DNA from: Aequorivita capsosiphonis DSM 23843 | Lineage (GTDB): Bacteria; Bacteroidota; Bacteroidia; Flavobacteriales; Flavobacteriaceae | NCBI RefSeq assembly: GCF_000429125.1 | Contig: NZ_AUBG01000002.1 | Coordinates: forward strand, 310,001 to 374,000 | Length of the DNA stretch: 64,000 nucleotides | Reading direction: 5' to 3' | Shown: positions 43,108 through 52,677 of the stretch, piece after piece | Layout: every line of letters begins with the position of its first letter | Numbering within the stretch: position 1 is the stretch's first letter | The notes under the pieces: model-generated | What the model was told of the DNA's origin: nothing | Databases searched by the model: none | What the model saw: the letters and a program-made list of their open reading frames with translations, nothing else | Translations under genes and position numbers: made by a program

Positions 43108-43749
43108 ATGAGTATCCAGAAAGAAGCATCATACAACACTACAAACACTTATTCAACATTAAACACCTTTTCAGAAAACACCAAAAATGTTTGGCTTGTT
43201 TTTCACGGATTGGGCTATTTGAGTAAATATTTTATCGACTATTTTTCAGAATTGAATAGAGATGAAAACTATATTATCGCGCCACAGGCTCCTTCAAAAT
43301 ATTATCAAGATAAAAAATTTAAACATGTGGGTGCTTCTTGGTTAACTCGTGAAAACACAATAGCAGAAACCGAGAATATTTTAAATTACGTAGATGCGGT
43401 TTTTGAAAAAGAACTTCCAGAAACCATTCCCAACCTCATTGTTCTGGGTTATTCACAAGGAGTTTCCATTGCAGCAAGATGGGTAGCGAGCCGCAAGATT
43501 CAGTGTGATAAGTTGATTATGCACTCTGGCGCAGTTCCAAAAGAACTACAACCTAAAGATTTTGAATTTCTAAAAGCTTCAACTGAAGTGATTTATCTTT
43601 ACGGAAATAAAGATCAATACATTACAGAAGCTCGAAAAACCGAAGAAGAATTAAAAGGAAGCAACCTCTTTCAAAACCGTTTGAAGATCGAAGTTTTTGA
43701 TGGCATTCACGAAGTAAACCGTGAATTCCTTTTAAAGATTTCACAATAA
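43108..43749 (+). CDS. Alpha/beta hydrolase (esterase)
   Basis: A 213-residue protein with VWLVFHGLGYLSKYF as the oxyanion region, IVLGYSQGVSIAARW as nucleophile elbow and FDGIHEVNREFL at the end with the catalytic His. It belongs to the same broad serine esterase group as the 2395 protein but is diverged. It lies divergent from the menaquinone operon. The substrate is unknown. Some men clusters carry an alpha/beta hydrolase (MenH), but the MenH signature is not seen here. Confidence 0.75.
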   Translation: MSIQKEASYNTTNTYSTLNTFSENTKNVWLVFHGLGYLSKYFIDYFSELNRDENYIIAPQAPSKYYQDKKFKHVGASWLTRENTIAETENILNYVDAVFEKELPETIPNLIVLGYSQGVSIAARWVASRKIQCDKLIMHSGAVPKELQPKDFEFLKASTEVIYLYGNKDQYITEARKTEEELKGSNLFQNRLKIEVFDGIHEVNREFLLKISQ

Positions 43750-43906
43750 TTTTCACCTAAAAAGATCGAAATTACTCTGATTTTAGATTGATATTTATAA
43801 AAACACCCGAAATAGATCAGCTAAATATCGATTTAAAACACGATTAAAGTCATATTTAATGGTTAAAATACATTGCAGTTTAAAAAACTTTTATTAGATT
43901 GCCTGC

Positions 43907-44018
43907 GGACCTTTGATTCAAGTGGCCTCACCCACTTCAAAGTCCTTAAAGCTTAATATTTGGTTAGAAAATAGCTTTTAAATTGGAGCGGCCTTTTATA
44001 GGTCGCTCTTTTTTTTGC
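43907..44018 (+). ncRNA. Candidate small RNA
   Basis: The gap 43750-44099 holds no gene. GGACCTTTGATTCAAGTGG (43907-43925) and CCACTTCAAAGTCC (43932-43945) form a strong hairpin. About 40 bases later GAGCGGCC (43986-43993) and GGTCGCTC (44001-44008) form a terminator hairpin followed by eight T residues. No ORF ends there that needs a terminator; the esterase stop is 240 bases upstream. The start of the transcript is not defined; TACATTGC near 43869 is a weak -7 candidate. No known RNA family is claimed. Confidence 0.4.
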
Positions 44019-44061
44019 ATACGAGATGTTTTATTTTTTTAAACTTCGATTTAAATTTTAC

Positions 44062-44069
44062 TATTTTTG
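44062..44069 (+). promoter_or_regulatory. -7 promoter box of the SRPBCC gene
   Basis: TATTTTTG matches TAnnTTTG, 30 bases before the ATG at 44100. It shows that an upstream in-frame TTG at 44067 is not the start. Confidence 0.6.
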
Positions 44070-44099
44070 AATAAGAACCCTATTCTTAAAAATAAAACA

Positions 44100-44516
44100 A
44101 TGAATACGGCCAAAATCACTGTTGAAAACCCAATAAACGTAGAGACCAATAAGGTTTGGGATTATTATAATCAACCCGAACACATTGTTAATTGGAACTT
44201 TGCAAATGCCGATTGGTACTGCCCAAAAGCCACGAATGATTTCCGTGTGGGCGGAAAGCTAGCTACACGAATGGAAGCCAAGGATGGCAGTTTCGGATTT
44301 GATTTTGAAGGTGTTTATGATGAAATAATCCGGCAAAAGAAAATCAGTTATATCTTGGAAGATGGCAGAAAGGTCTCTATCACTTTTGAGGATCTTGGTG
44401 ACAAAACCAAAATTTCCATAAGCTTTGATACCGATTCAGAAAATTCTGTAGAAATGCAGCGCGCTGGTTGGCAGGCTATTTTATACAATTTTAAAAAATA
44501 CTCGGAAGGCAATTAA
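44100..44516 (+). CDS. SRPBCC/AHSA1 domain protein
   Basis: A 138-residue single-domain START-like protein. The AHSA1 pattern is clear: ITVENPINVETNKVWDYYNQPEHIVNWNFANADWYCP, FRVGGKLATRMEAKDG, FEGVYDEIIRQKKISYILEDGRKVSITFED, and the terminal WQAILYNFKKY. Such proteins bind hydrophobic ligands or Hsp90 partners; no partner is present. A terminator region precedes it and it appears monocistronic. Confidence 0.88.
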   Translation: MNTAKITVENPINVETNKVWDYYNQPEHIVNWNFANADWYCPKATNDFRVGGKLATRMEAKDGSFGFDFEGVYDEIIRQKKISYILEDGRKVSITFEDLGDKTKISISFDTDSENSVEMQRAGWQAILYNFKKYSEGN

Positions 44517-44704
44517 ATAGCTTTTCTACTTCTGCCGCGTGTTTAGGTTTACCACCGTAAAATTTAGTCTCAACTGCGCTCGACTGAAGATTGTAATCTG
44601 CGATTAAGCAAGTATACAGTGAGTAATAGCGGAAAATTATTACCCAAGGCAGATCAGTGAAAAATTTGTGAAAAGCTTTTAATTGAAGTTAGATTTATAA
44701 AATA

Positions 44705-44736
44705 AAAAACCGCAACCCTTTCAGGTTACGGTTTTT
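44705..44736. terminator. Bidirectional terminator after dnaK
   Basis: AAAACCGCAACC and GGTTACGGTTTT pair with one mismatch across a six-base loop (44706-44735), with A and T runs outside. It lies downstream of dnaK on the minus strand. Confidence 0.8.
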
Positions 44737-44788
44737 ACATTATAAATCTCGGTGTCCCAAGTTCTCCGCCGCGGCGGATTAGGGGGTT

Positions 44789-46702
44789 TTATTTCACTTC
44801 TTCAAAATCTACATCCTCAACATCGCTGTTTTCTTCTCCATTAGAAGAAGCATTCTCAGCATCTGGTGAAGCATCACCGGTTGGGGCACCTTGGCCATCG
44901 GCTTGGGCTTTGTACATTTCTTCAGAAGCTACTTTCCAAGCTTCGTTTATTTTATCTAAAGCTGGTTGAATGGTTTCAACTTCTTTAGTTTCGTAAGCTT
45001 TTTTCAGTTCTTCCAAAGCATCTTCAACTGGTTTCTTTTTATCATCAGATAATTTATCGCCAAATTCTTTAAGTTGCTTTTCTGTCTGGAAGATCATTCC
45101 ATCAGCTTCGTTCAATTTATCTACTTTTTCTTTCGCACTTTTATCACTTTCAGCGTTTGCTTCTGCATCTGCTTTCATCTTTTTGATTTCATCTTCAGTC
45201 AATCCAGAAGAAGCTTCAATACGAATATCTTGTGATTTATTGGTAGCCTTATCAGTAGCACTTACTTTAATGATACCGTTGGCATCAATATCAAAGGTTA
45301 CTTCAATTTGTGGCGTACCGCGCTGTGCTGGTGGAATACCGTCTAAGTGAAAACGACCAATTGTTTTGTTATCGGTTGCCATTGGACGCTCTCCTTGCAA
45401 TACGTGGATTTCAACACTTGGTTGATTATCTGCTGCAGTAGAGAATACCTGACTTTTCTTAGTAGGAATAGTCGTGTTGGCCTCAATTAATTTGGTCATT
45501 ACACTTCCCATAGTTTCAATACCTAGAGAAAGTGGCGTTACATCTAAAAGAAGTACGTCTTTTACATCTCCAGTTAATACCCCACCCTGAATAGCGGCAC
45601 CTACGGCAACTACTTCATCTGGGTTTACACCTTTGTGTGGTTTTTTTCCGAAGAATTTCTCAACAGCTTCCTGAACTGCAGGAATACGTGTAGAACCACC
45701 TACAAGAATTACTTCATCGATATCACTCTTGCTCAATCCAGCAGCTTTCATTGCAGTTTCGCAAGGCTTCATTGTTCTTTTTACCAAATCATCGATCAAC
45801 TGCTCAAACTTAGCACGAGATAAAGGTTTTACCAAGTGTTTTGGTCCACTTGCAGTAGCAGTGATATATGGCAAGTTGATTTCAGTTTGTGCTGCAGAAG
45901 AAAGCTCAATTTTCGCTTTTTCGGCTGCTTCTTTCAAACGTTGCAATGCCATAGGGTCTTTACGAAGATCGAAATCTTCTTCAGCCTTAAACTCGTCTGC
46001 CAACCAGTTGATTATCTTTTGGTCAACATCATCCCCACCTAAGTGCGTATCACCATCTGTTGCAAGTACTTCAAAAACTCCATCACCTAATTCAAGGATA
46101 CTAACATCGTGCGTACCACCACCAAAGTCAAATACTACAACTTTTTGGTCGGTACCTTTTTTGTCAAGACCGTAAGCAAGTGCTGCCGCTGTTGGTTCAT
46201 TAATGATTCGCTCTACTTTAAGACCAGCAATCTCACCCGCTTCTTTAGTTGCGTGACGCTGACTGTCGTTAAAGTATGCAGGAACTGTAATTACCGCACG
46301 GGTAACATCTTGCCCTAAATAGTCTTCAGCTGTTTTCTTCATTTTCTGAAGAATCATCGCGCTCAATTCTTGTGGCGTGTACATACGGCCGTCAATATCT
46401 ACACGAGCCGTGTCGTTATCACCTTTTACCACTTTGTACGCTGCATGTTCCGCTTCATTTTTAGACTCGGAATATTTGTTCCCCATAAATCTCTTGATAG
46501 AGCTAATGGTTTTAGTAGGGTTGGTAACAGCCTGACGCTTTGCAGGATCACCTACTTTAATTTCGCCACCTTCCACAAATGCGATTACGGATGGAGTTGT
46601 TCTTTTTCCTTCGGCATTAGGAATAACCGTTGGCTCGCTACCTTCCATTACAGCAACGCAGGAGTTGGTTGTACCTAAGTCGATTCCAATTATTTTACTC
46701 AT
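44789..46702 (-). CDS. dnaK: Molecular chaperone DnaK (Hsp70)
   Basis: A 637-residue Hsp70 with the ATPase domain first ([18 protein letters not shown] at 4-21; [35 protein letters not shown]) and the substrate-binding and lid domains after about residue 390. It ends with the acidic EEVK-type tail ([11 protein letters not shown]). The [10 protein letters not shown] segment has His where many DnaKs have Phe/Tyr. No grpE or dnaJ lies next to it; in this family those are encoded elsewhere. A sigma-54-like site lies 61 bases upstream of the start. Confidence 0.98.
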   Translation of the reverse strand: MSKIIGIDLGTTNSCVAVMEGSEPTVIPNAEGKRTTPSVIAFVEGGEIKVGDPAKRQAVTNPTKTISSIKRFMGNKYSESKNEAEHAAYKVVKGDNDTARVDIDGRMYTPQELSAMILQKMKKTAEDYLGQDVTRAVITVPAYFNDSQRHATKEAGEIAGLKVERIINEPTAAALAYGLDKKGTDQKVVVFDFGGGTHDVSILELGDGVFEVLATDGDTHLGGDDVDQKIINWLADEFKAEEDFDLRKDPMALQRLKEAAEKAKIELSSAAQTEINLPYITATASGPKHLVKPLSRAKFEQLIDDLVKRTMKPCETAMKAAGLSKSDIDEVILVGGSTRIPAVQEAVEKFFGKKPHKGVNPDEVVAVGAAIQGGVLTGDVKDVLLLDVTPLSLGIETMGSVMTKLIEANTTIPTKKSQVFSTAADNQPSVEIHVLQGERPMATDNKTIGRFHLDGIPPAQRGTPQIEVTFDIDANGIIKVSATDKATNKSQDIRIEASSGLTEDEIKKMKADAEANAESDKSAKEKVDKLNEADGMIFQTEKQLKEFGDKLSDDKKKPVEDALEELKKAYETKEVETIQPALDKINEAWKVASEEMYKAQADGQGAPTGDASPDAENASSNGEENSDVEDVDFEEVK

Positions 46703-46762
46703 AATAGTATTGTTTGTTGTTTATAGTTTATTGTTGTGTATTCTTATTTTCAAGTTGTATAA

Positions 46763-46779
46763 GTCAATGATTGTGCCAG
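46763..46779 (-). promoter_or_regulatory. Sigma-54-like site upstream of dnaK
   Basis: On the minus strand 46779-46763 reads CTGGCACAATCATTGAC, fitting YTGGCACR-N4-TTG followed by A instead of C. The -12 part lies 61 bases before the dnaK ATG. A TAnnTTTG box is not obvious in this leader. Confidence 0.35.
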
Positions 46780-46974
46780 CCAAAAGATTATGACATCATG
46801 GCAGAAATAAGTTTGTAGTGGTCAGTAACAGTGAGCAGATTGCTTTTAACAATTAAGACATACTTTAACTCCGTACAGGTTTCTTTATGTAATTTATAGA
46901 GAGAAAAAATGAAATAACATCTCTTTTTTAAAATCATTACTTTTACCAGACGCATAATTCCAAAAAACGCTTCA

Positions 46975-48246
46975 TTGAATATTAAAGAAGTTTCGCGACA
47001 ACACATATTATATATTGTTCTGCTCATTCTTGCTGGGGAAGCTGTTTTCATTTTACCTTTTGTTCTCGCTCGGGTTTTTCGCGCCACTGTACTGGAAGTT
47101 TTTCAGATTAATAATACTGAACTAGGTCTGTGCTTTTCGGTTTATGGAGTCGTAGCACTTTTCTCATATTTATTCGGTGGTCCCTTGGCAGACCGATTTC
47201 CTCCCCGCAAATTAATGGGAACAGCTTTGATACTTACAGCATTGGGCGGATTGGTCTATGCGAGCTCCCCTAGCCTTCAAACATTAACTATTCTCTATGG
47301 TTTCTGGGGGTTTACAACTATTTTTCTTTTTTGGTCAGCCATGATAAAAGCTACTCGTGTTTGGGGCGGCACGGAAAACCAGGGAAAGGCATTCGGGTTT
47401 TTAGACGGCGGTCGCGGATTGGTAGGAGCGCTTTTTGGATTGCTGGGAGTAGTAGTATTTTCATTGTTCGTTTCAGATTCTCACATAACATTGAATGAGC
47501 AAGTAGAAGCATTTCACTACGTTATATATGTTTCCTCAGCTCTCGTCGCTTTAATAGGAGTTATTGTATTCTTTTTTCTAAAAATTGATAATGAAGCCGA
47601 AGTTACCACTCTCGATAAAATTACTCTTAAAAATATAAAAACAGTTTTAAAACTCCCTGCAATTTGGTTGATGATGATTATTATAATATGTGCGTATGTT
47701 GGTTATAAAATAACCGATATATTTTCACTTTATGCCAATAACGTTATGGGTTACAATGAAGTGGATGCCGCCAAGACCGGAACTTTTTTATTGTTTATTC
47801 GTCCTGTTGTTGGGGTTATTATTGGAGTTCTTGCAGATCGTTCCCGCGCTTCCATTTATCTGTGTCTGGGGTTTCTGCTCTCTATTTTTGGAGCAATGCT
47901 CTTTGCTTCTGGAATTGTGGATGAAGGGACCAATATCTTGTTTTTCCTTTCAATAATCATCGTTGCTGTTGGAGTTTATGCCGCGCGTGTTCTTTATTTT
48001 GCGGTTATGGAAGAAGGTAATATTCCATTGGTATTGACAGGAACAGCAGTTGGTATTATATCTTTTATCGGCTACACACCAGAGGTTTTTGCAGGTCCAG
48101 CCATTGGATATTTTTTAGATGCTGCGCCCGGAAAAGAAGGACATCAGGCAGTATTTTGGATGTTAGCTATTTTTTCAGTTATAGGGTTTCTAGCTTCGTT
48201 TATTTTTTATCGAATCTCTAAAAAAAGTGGCAGTAGGCAAAATTAA
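46975..48246 (+). CDS. Major facilitator superfamily transporter
   Basis: A 423-residue protein with twelve hydrophobic segments. The MFS loop 2-3 motif is GGPLADRFPPRKLMG, its second copy being GVLADRSRASIYL in the C-terminal half. It resembles nitrate/nitrite- or sugar-type MFS proteins but the substrate cannot be told. There is no ATG at a suitable place; the start is taken as TTG at 46975 (MNIKEVSRQ). A TACTTTTA near-match to a -7 box lies at 46938-46945. Confidence 0.85.
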   Translation: MNIKEVSRQHILYIVLLILAGEAVFILPFVLARVFRATVLEVFQINNTELGLCFSVYGVVALFSYLFGGPLADRFPPRKLMGTALILTALGGLVYASSPSLQTLTILYGFWGFTTIFLFWSAMIKATRVWGGTENQGKAFGFLDGGRGLVGALFGLLGVVVFSLFVSDSHITLNEQVEAFHYVIYVSSALVALIGVIVFFFLKIDNEAEVTTLDKITLKNIKTVLKLPAIWLMMIIIICAYVGYKITDIFSLYANNVMGYNEVDAAKTGTFLLFIRPVVGVIIGVLADRSRASIYLCLGFLLSIFGAMLFASGIVDEGTNILFFLSIIIVAVGVYAARVLYFAVMEEGNIPLVLTGTAVGIISFIGYTPEVFAGPAIGYFLDAAPGKEGHQAVFWMLAIFSVIGFLASFIFYRISKKSGSRQN

Positions 48247-48435
48247 AATTCCAAATTACAAGCTCCAAAACCCATATCAAATAGACATAGGAACGCTTCA
48301 TAGATCCTAAGACTTAAGATTTTATTGTGAATGATTAACTAGATTGATTTTTTATCGGTTTTAGAAAAGCGGTTTCCTTTTAACTTTCTTTTCAATTCTA
48401 ACTAAATTACAATCACTACTTTTAAAATTCTCTAA

Positions 48436-48480
48436 AATAAGCTCATCTGACGAACATCTAGACTACAAGCTTATTTTTTT
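48436..48480 (+). terminator. Probable terminator between MFS and SDR genes
   Basis: AATAAGC (48436-48442) and GCTTATT (48469-48475) pair, with a following T-run to 48480. It is 190 bases after the MFS stop; the intervening sequence shows no other feature. Confidence 0.5.
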
Positions 48481-48516
48481 GGAATTTGGATTTTTTTAAT
48501 TTGGAATTTAAAAAGT

Positions 48517-49275
48517 ATGTGGAATTTAAAAAATAAAAAAGCCGTCATAACTGGTGGCACCAAAGGAATAGGAAAAGCAACGGTATTGGAGTTTCTCTCC
48601 CTTGGCGCCGAAGTTATTTTTACTTCTCGAAGCAAAGAAGATGTAAATGCTTTTGAAAAACAACTTCAAAATGATGGGCATAAAACCTTTGGAATTGTAA
48701 GCGATGTTTCAGAAAAAGAAGGCATTGAAGCTATTTTTTCCGAAGTAAAAAAACGTTGGGATACTCTCGACATTTTGGTAAATAATGCAGGTATCAACAT
48801 CCGGAAAGCGGCCGTAGATTATACCGAAGATGAGTACCAAAAAATAATTGGAATCAACCTTACGGCTCCTTTTCTTTTAAGCCGAAAACTATATCCATTT
48901 CTAAAAAAATCTGGGAATGCCGCTATTGTAAACGTCGCTTCTGTTTCGGCGGTTGTGGATACAAAAACCGGTTCTCCATACGGAATGTCCAAAGCCGGAT
49001 TGGTGATGCAGACCAAAAATTTGGCTACGGAATGGGCGGAAGACGGGATTCGTGTAAATGCAATGTCGCCGTGGTTTACTGAAACTCCCCTAACCCACGA
49101 TCTTTTAAAACTTAAAGAACGTATTGATCCGGTTTTAAAACATACCCCTCTTGCCCGCGTTGCCCAAGCGGAGGAAATGGCTAATATAATTGCCTTTCTC
49201 GCAATGGATAAATCCTCTTATATAACCGGACAAAATCTGGTTGTGGATGGCGGAATAACCATTACAGCCATTTAA
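48517..49275 (+). CDS. Short-chain dehydrogenase/reductase
   Basis: A 252-residue classical SDR. The NAD(P)-binding TGGTKGIGKA (12-21) is followed by LVNNAGINIRKA, the Ser in NVASVSAVVDTKTGSPYGMSKAG with Tyr-x-x-x-Lys, and FLAMDKSSYITGQNLVVDGG at the end. It belongs to the tropinone reductase-like/3-oxoacyl-type cluster. Its oxidised substrate is unknown. Confidence 0.92.
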   Translation: MWNLKNKKAVITGGTKGIGKATVLEFLSLGAEVIFTSRSKEDVNAFEKQLQNDGHKTFGIVSDVSEKEGIEAIFSEVKKRWDTLDILVNNAGINIRKAAVDYTEDEYQKIIGINLTAPFLLSRKLYPFLKKSGNAAIVNVASVSAVVDTKTGSPYGMSKAGLVMQTKNLATEWAEDGIRVNAMSPWFTETPLTHDLLKLKERIDPVLKHTPLARVAQAEEMANIIAFLAMDKSSYITGQNLVVDGGITITAI

Positions 49276-49360
49276 AGCAAAAACAACGAACAAAATTCTA
49301 AATCCCATCCCAATAATTATCGGAACGGGATTTATTTTTGTGGAAATTTGTTTTCTTATT

Positions 49361-49393
49361 TGGAAATATTCCATAATTTTGGAATAAATCCAA
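49361..49393 (+). promoter_or_regulatory. Promoter and candidate operator of the dnaE-like/dinB cassette
   Basis: TAATTTTG (49374-49381) is the -7 box. It is flanked by TGGAAATATTCCA (49361-49373, near-palindrome) and TTGGAATAAATCCAA (49379-49393, TTGGA-N5-TCCAA). A third TGGAAATTTG is at 49341. Two inverted sites around a promoter suit a repressor of a mutagenesis cassette. Confidence 0.5.
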
Positions 49394-49398
49394 AGTAG

Positions 49399-52300
49399 AT
49401 GTTTTTGAATAGCCACAGTTATTACAGCCTTCGTTATGGAACCCTGAAAATCAGCGATCTGCTGGGTTTAGGGCAGCAAAACGGAGCGACTTCTATGGCG
49501 CTTACTGACATCAATTCTACCTCTGCTTGTTTGGAATTTGTCAGAATTGCATCTGATTTCAATGTAAAACCTATTTTAGGTGTCGATTTTAGAAATAGCG
49601 CAAAGCAGCAGTTTATAATGTTGGCAGAAAACAATAAAGGTTTTCAGAATATAAATGAATATTTATCCGAATTCCTTCATCAACGTGAAAGTTCTAAAAA
49701 TGCTGAAATTCCTTCGAAAGCAAAACAGATTCCAAATACATTCGTGATTTATCCATTTGCTTCTTTTAAAGATGAAGCGCTTTTAGAAAATGAATTTCTT
49801 GGCGTAAAAATCGAAGATATCAATCGTTTTAAATTTTCGTCGTGGAAAAAAAGACAGGAGAAATTGGTCATTTTGCAAACGGTAACTTTTCAGAATAAAA
49901 AAGGTTTTAACACACACCGATTACTTCGTGCCATTGCCAATAATACATTGTTGAGCAAATTGCCAACTTCAGAACAGAGCAGTGAAAATGATGTCTTTGT
50001 TTCCGAAGAGAAACTTAGAACAGCTTTTGAGGAATTTCCGCAAATAGTTAAAAATACTGAAACACTTTTAGACCGCTGCAGCATTTCTTTCGACTTTTCA
50101 AAAGAAACCACTTGCAACCAAAAATCATATACCGCCAATGAAGATCTGGATTTTCGTCTACTGAAAAAGTTGGCATACGCGGGAATCAATTACCGTTATA
50201 AACGTCCGGGTGAACGCGTGATGCTACGGATGGAAAAAGAATTGGGAATTATAAAGGAAAAGGGCTTCGTTTCCTATTTCCTCATCAATTGGAAAATCCT
50301 GAAATACGCCCGTAGCAAAGGTTATTTCTATGTGGGTCGTGGAAGCGGCGCCAATAGCATCATTGCTTATTTACTTCGAATTACAGATGTTGATCCCGTG
50401 GAACTCGACCTATATTTTGAACGTTTTATAAATCTATATCGAAAAAATCCGCCTGATTTCGACATTGATTTTTCTTGGCAGGATCGTGACGATATTACTG
50501 ACTTTATTTTTAAAACATTTAAAAATACGGCACTTATAGCCGTTTACAATACTTTTAAATTCAAAGCCTCTGTGCGAGAATTGGGAAAGGTTTTTGGATT
50601 GCCAAAGGAAGAAATCGACAGACTTTCTAAGCAAAATTATAATTTTGAAACCTTAGACAAAATGTCCCAATTGGTAATCGTTTACAGCCAATACATTCAA
50701 GGTTTTCCAAATTACTTGGGTATTCACGCTGGTGGAATTTTGATTTCGGAAAAACCGATCCATCATTATATCGCCACTTTTATGCCTCCGAAAGGCTATG
50801 CCACCACACAGTTTGATATGGTAATTGCTGAAGATATTGGACTTTATAAATTCGATATTTTAAGTCAGCGTGGATTGGGAAAAATAAAGGATGCCGTAGA
50901 AATCGTGAAATACAACCACCCTGAAATTCCATCTTTTGACATTCACGATATCAAGCGCTTTAAAAAAGACGAAAAAATAAAAACACTATTGCGGAATGCA
51001 CAGGCAATCGGCTGTTTTTACGTGGAGTCGCCCGCTATGCGAATGTTGCTTCGAAAATTACAGGTAGATGATTATTTGGGTTTGGTAGCTGCCAGTTCCG
51101 TAATCCGACCAGGAGTTGCTAAAAGCGGGATGATGCGCGAGTATATTTTGCGGTATCGCTATCCCGAAAAACGAAAAGAAGCGCACCCTGTTTTGTTGGA
51201 TATTATGCCAGAAACCTACGGTGTGATGGTTTATCAAGAAGACGTTATAAAAGTAGCGCACCATTTTGGCGGACTCAACCTGAGCGAAGCAGATATGTTA
51301 CGAAGAGGAATGAGCGGTAAATTTCGTTCGCGGGAAGAGTTTCAAAAAGTGAAGGATCAGTTTTTTGAAAACTGCAACAACTCTGGAAAAAATGAAGTAT
51401 TAACAGCTGATGTTTGGCGGCAGATTGAAAGCTTTGCTGGCTATGCCTTTGCGAAGGGACATTCCGCTTCTTATGCTGTGGAAAGTTATCAAAGTCTTTT
51501 TCTGAAAGCTTATTTTCCGTTGGAATATATGGTAGCCACGTTAAACAACGGCGGTGGTTTTTACAGCGTAGAACTTTATGTACACGAAGCACGAATGCAC
51601 GGTGGAAATATTCTGCAACCTTGTATTAATCGTAGTTATAACAAAACTATTATTCAAGGAAAGGATATTTACATCGGTTTCGGGTTTTTACAATCTTTGG
51701 AATCAAAACTTGCTGAGAGAGTAATTGTCGAACGCGACAAAAACGGCTTCTTTGAAAGCTTAGACGATTTCTTGGATCGCGTTTCCATTGGGATGGAACA
51801 AATGACGATTCTTATAAAAATAAATGCTTTCCGCTTCACAAGAAGAAACAAGCGGGAACTGCTGTGGGAAGCCTATATGAAAATAAATAAAGTGAGTTTT
51901 GAAGAGAATGTTTACACACTTTTTAAACCTAAGAATATTGATTACAAAACCCCTTCCCTACCGCACACTGTGCTGGAAGATGCTTTTGATGAAATGGAAC
52001 TTTTGGGTTTTCCATTGTGCAGTCCTTTTGATTTACTGACAGTTCCCTCAGAAAATAAATTGCGGGCAATACATCTTCCGCAACTTATAGGAAAAATAAT
52101 CACTATTGAGGCCTATTTGATAACAACCAAAAGAACGCGCACCTCGAAAGGTGATTATATGTATTTCGGAAACTTTCTGGATCGTAATGGTGACTTTATA
52201 GACACGGTACATTTTCCGCCAGTTGCAAACAAATATAGTTTCCGCGGAAAAGGAGTTTACAGTATTACCGGAAAAGTAATTGAAGAATTTGATTGTATAA

Positions 52301-52449
52301 ACATTGAAGTTACAAAAATGGAGCGATTGGCAATTATTCAGGATCCGAGATATAGCCCCCTAACCCCTTCCTCGGCAGGCAAGCCCGAAGGGGGAACTGT
52401 TACGGACAATAGACGCAAAACAATAAGACCTAAGACAGCTGCGCTATAG
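49399..52449 (+). CDS. DnaE-like DNA polymerase III alpha subunit, error-prone type
   Basis: A 1016-residue C-family polymerase. An N-terminal PHP domain begins LNSHSYYSLRYG, with the first metal His of the usual HxH replaced by Asn. Polymerase motifs are VGRGSGANSIIAYLLRITDVDP, PPDFDIDFSWQDRDD (two catalytic Asp) and LYKFDILSQRGLGKIKDA (third Asp). Later come HhH and OB-fold regions. It is shorter than replicative DnaE (about 1160) and sits directly before dinB, so it fits the DnaE2/ImuC role in damage-induced translesion synthesis. The last about 30 residues (after IIQDPRYSPL) are encoded by an intergenic repeat. Confidence 0.88.
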   Translation: MFLNSHSYYSLRYGTLKISDLLGLGQQNGATSMALTDINSTSACLEFVRIASDFNVKPILGVDFRNSAKQQFIMLAENNKGFQNINEYLSEFLHQRESSKNAEIPSKAKQIPNTFVIYPFASFKDEALLENEFLGVKIEDINRFKFSSWKKRQEKLVILQTVTFQNKKGFNTHRLLRAIANNTLLSKLPTSEQSSENDVFVSEEKLRTAFEEFPQIVKNTETLLDRCSISFDFSKETTCNQKSYTANEDLDFRLLKKLAYAGINYRYKRPGERVMLRMEKELGIIKEKGFVSYFLINWKILKYARSKGYFYVGRGSGANSIIAYLLRITDVDPVELDLYFERFINLYRKNPPDFDIDFSWQDRDDITDFIFKTFKNTALIAVYNTFKFKASVRELGKVFGLPKEEIDRLSKQNYNFETLDKMSQLVIVYSQYIQGFPNYLGIHAGGILISEKPIHHYIATFMPPKGYATTQFDMVIAEDIGLYKFDILSQRGLGKIKDAVEIVKYNHPEIPSFDIHDIKRFKKDEKIKTLLRNAQAIGCFYVESPAMRMLLRKLQVDDYLGLVAASSVIRPGVAKSGMMREYILRYRYPEKRKEAHPVLLDIMPETYGVMVYQEDVIKVAHHFGGLNLSEADMLRRGMSGKFRSREEFQKVKDQFFENCNNSGKNEVLTADVWRQIESFAGYAFAKGHSASYAVESYQSLFLKAYFPLEYMVATLNNGGGFYSVELYVHEARMHGGNILQPCINRSYNKTIIQGKDIYIGFGFLQSLESKLAERVIVERDKNGFFESLDDFLDRVSIGMEQMTILIKINAFRFTRRNKRELLWEAYMKINKVSFEENVYTLFKPKNIDYKTPSLPHTVLEDAFDEMELLGFPLCSPFDLLTVPSENKLRAIHLPQLIGKIITIEAYLITTKRTRTSKGDYMYFGNFLDRNGDFIDTVHFPPVANKYSFRGKGVYSITGKVIEEFDCINIEVTKMERLAIIQDPRYSPLTPSSAGKPEGGTVTDNRRKTIRPKTAAL
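52354..52397 (+). repeat. AGCCCCCTAACCCC-type repeat read through as the polymerase C-terminus
   Basis: AGCCCCCTAACCCCTTC begins at 52354; CCCCTTC and GAAGGGG form the arms of a hairpin (to 52394). The same AGCCCCC(C)TAACCCCC element is at 56800-56823, where CCCCC/GGGGG pair after panB. The polymerase frame runs through it, giving the tail SPLTPSSAGKPEGGTV. Confidence 0.75.
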
Positions 52450-52562
52450 GACGTAAGACGTAGAACCAAACCTGTAAGGTAACCACCGAAGGCCTCCTTA
52501 TAGGTTTCAATGAGAAGAAAGGAGAGTAGGACTTAAGATATATTAACGATAGAGAAACTTGG

Positions 52563-52610
52563 CGTCTTTGCGACTTTGCGAGAAAAATTGCATGCGAAGT
52601 CGCAAAGACG
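52563..52610. repeat. CTTTGCG-type inverted repeat
   Basis: CGTCTTTGCGACTT (52563-52576) is a perfect inverted copy of AAGTCGCAAAGACG (52597-52610) with a 20-base loop. It lies between the polymerase gene and dinB and could fold in RNA or DNA. Confidence 0.8.
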
Positions 52611-52677
52611 CAAAGAAGCCTCAATTAAAAAACAGTCTTATATTCTACGTCATTTAGTCTTCAGTCTCAAATCGATT

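Noticed and set aside
44789-46702. Minus-strand shadow ORFs inside dnaK
   Set aside because: They are other-frame reflections of a conserved gene.
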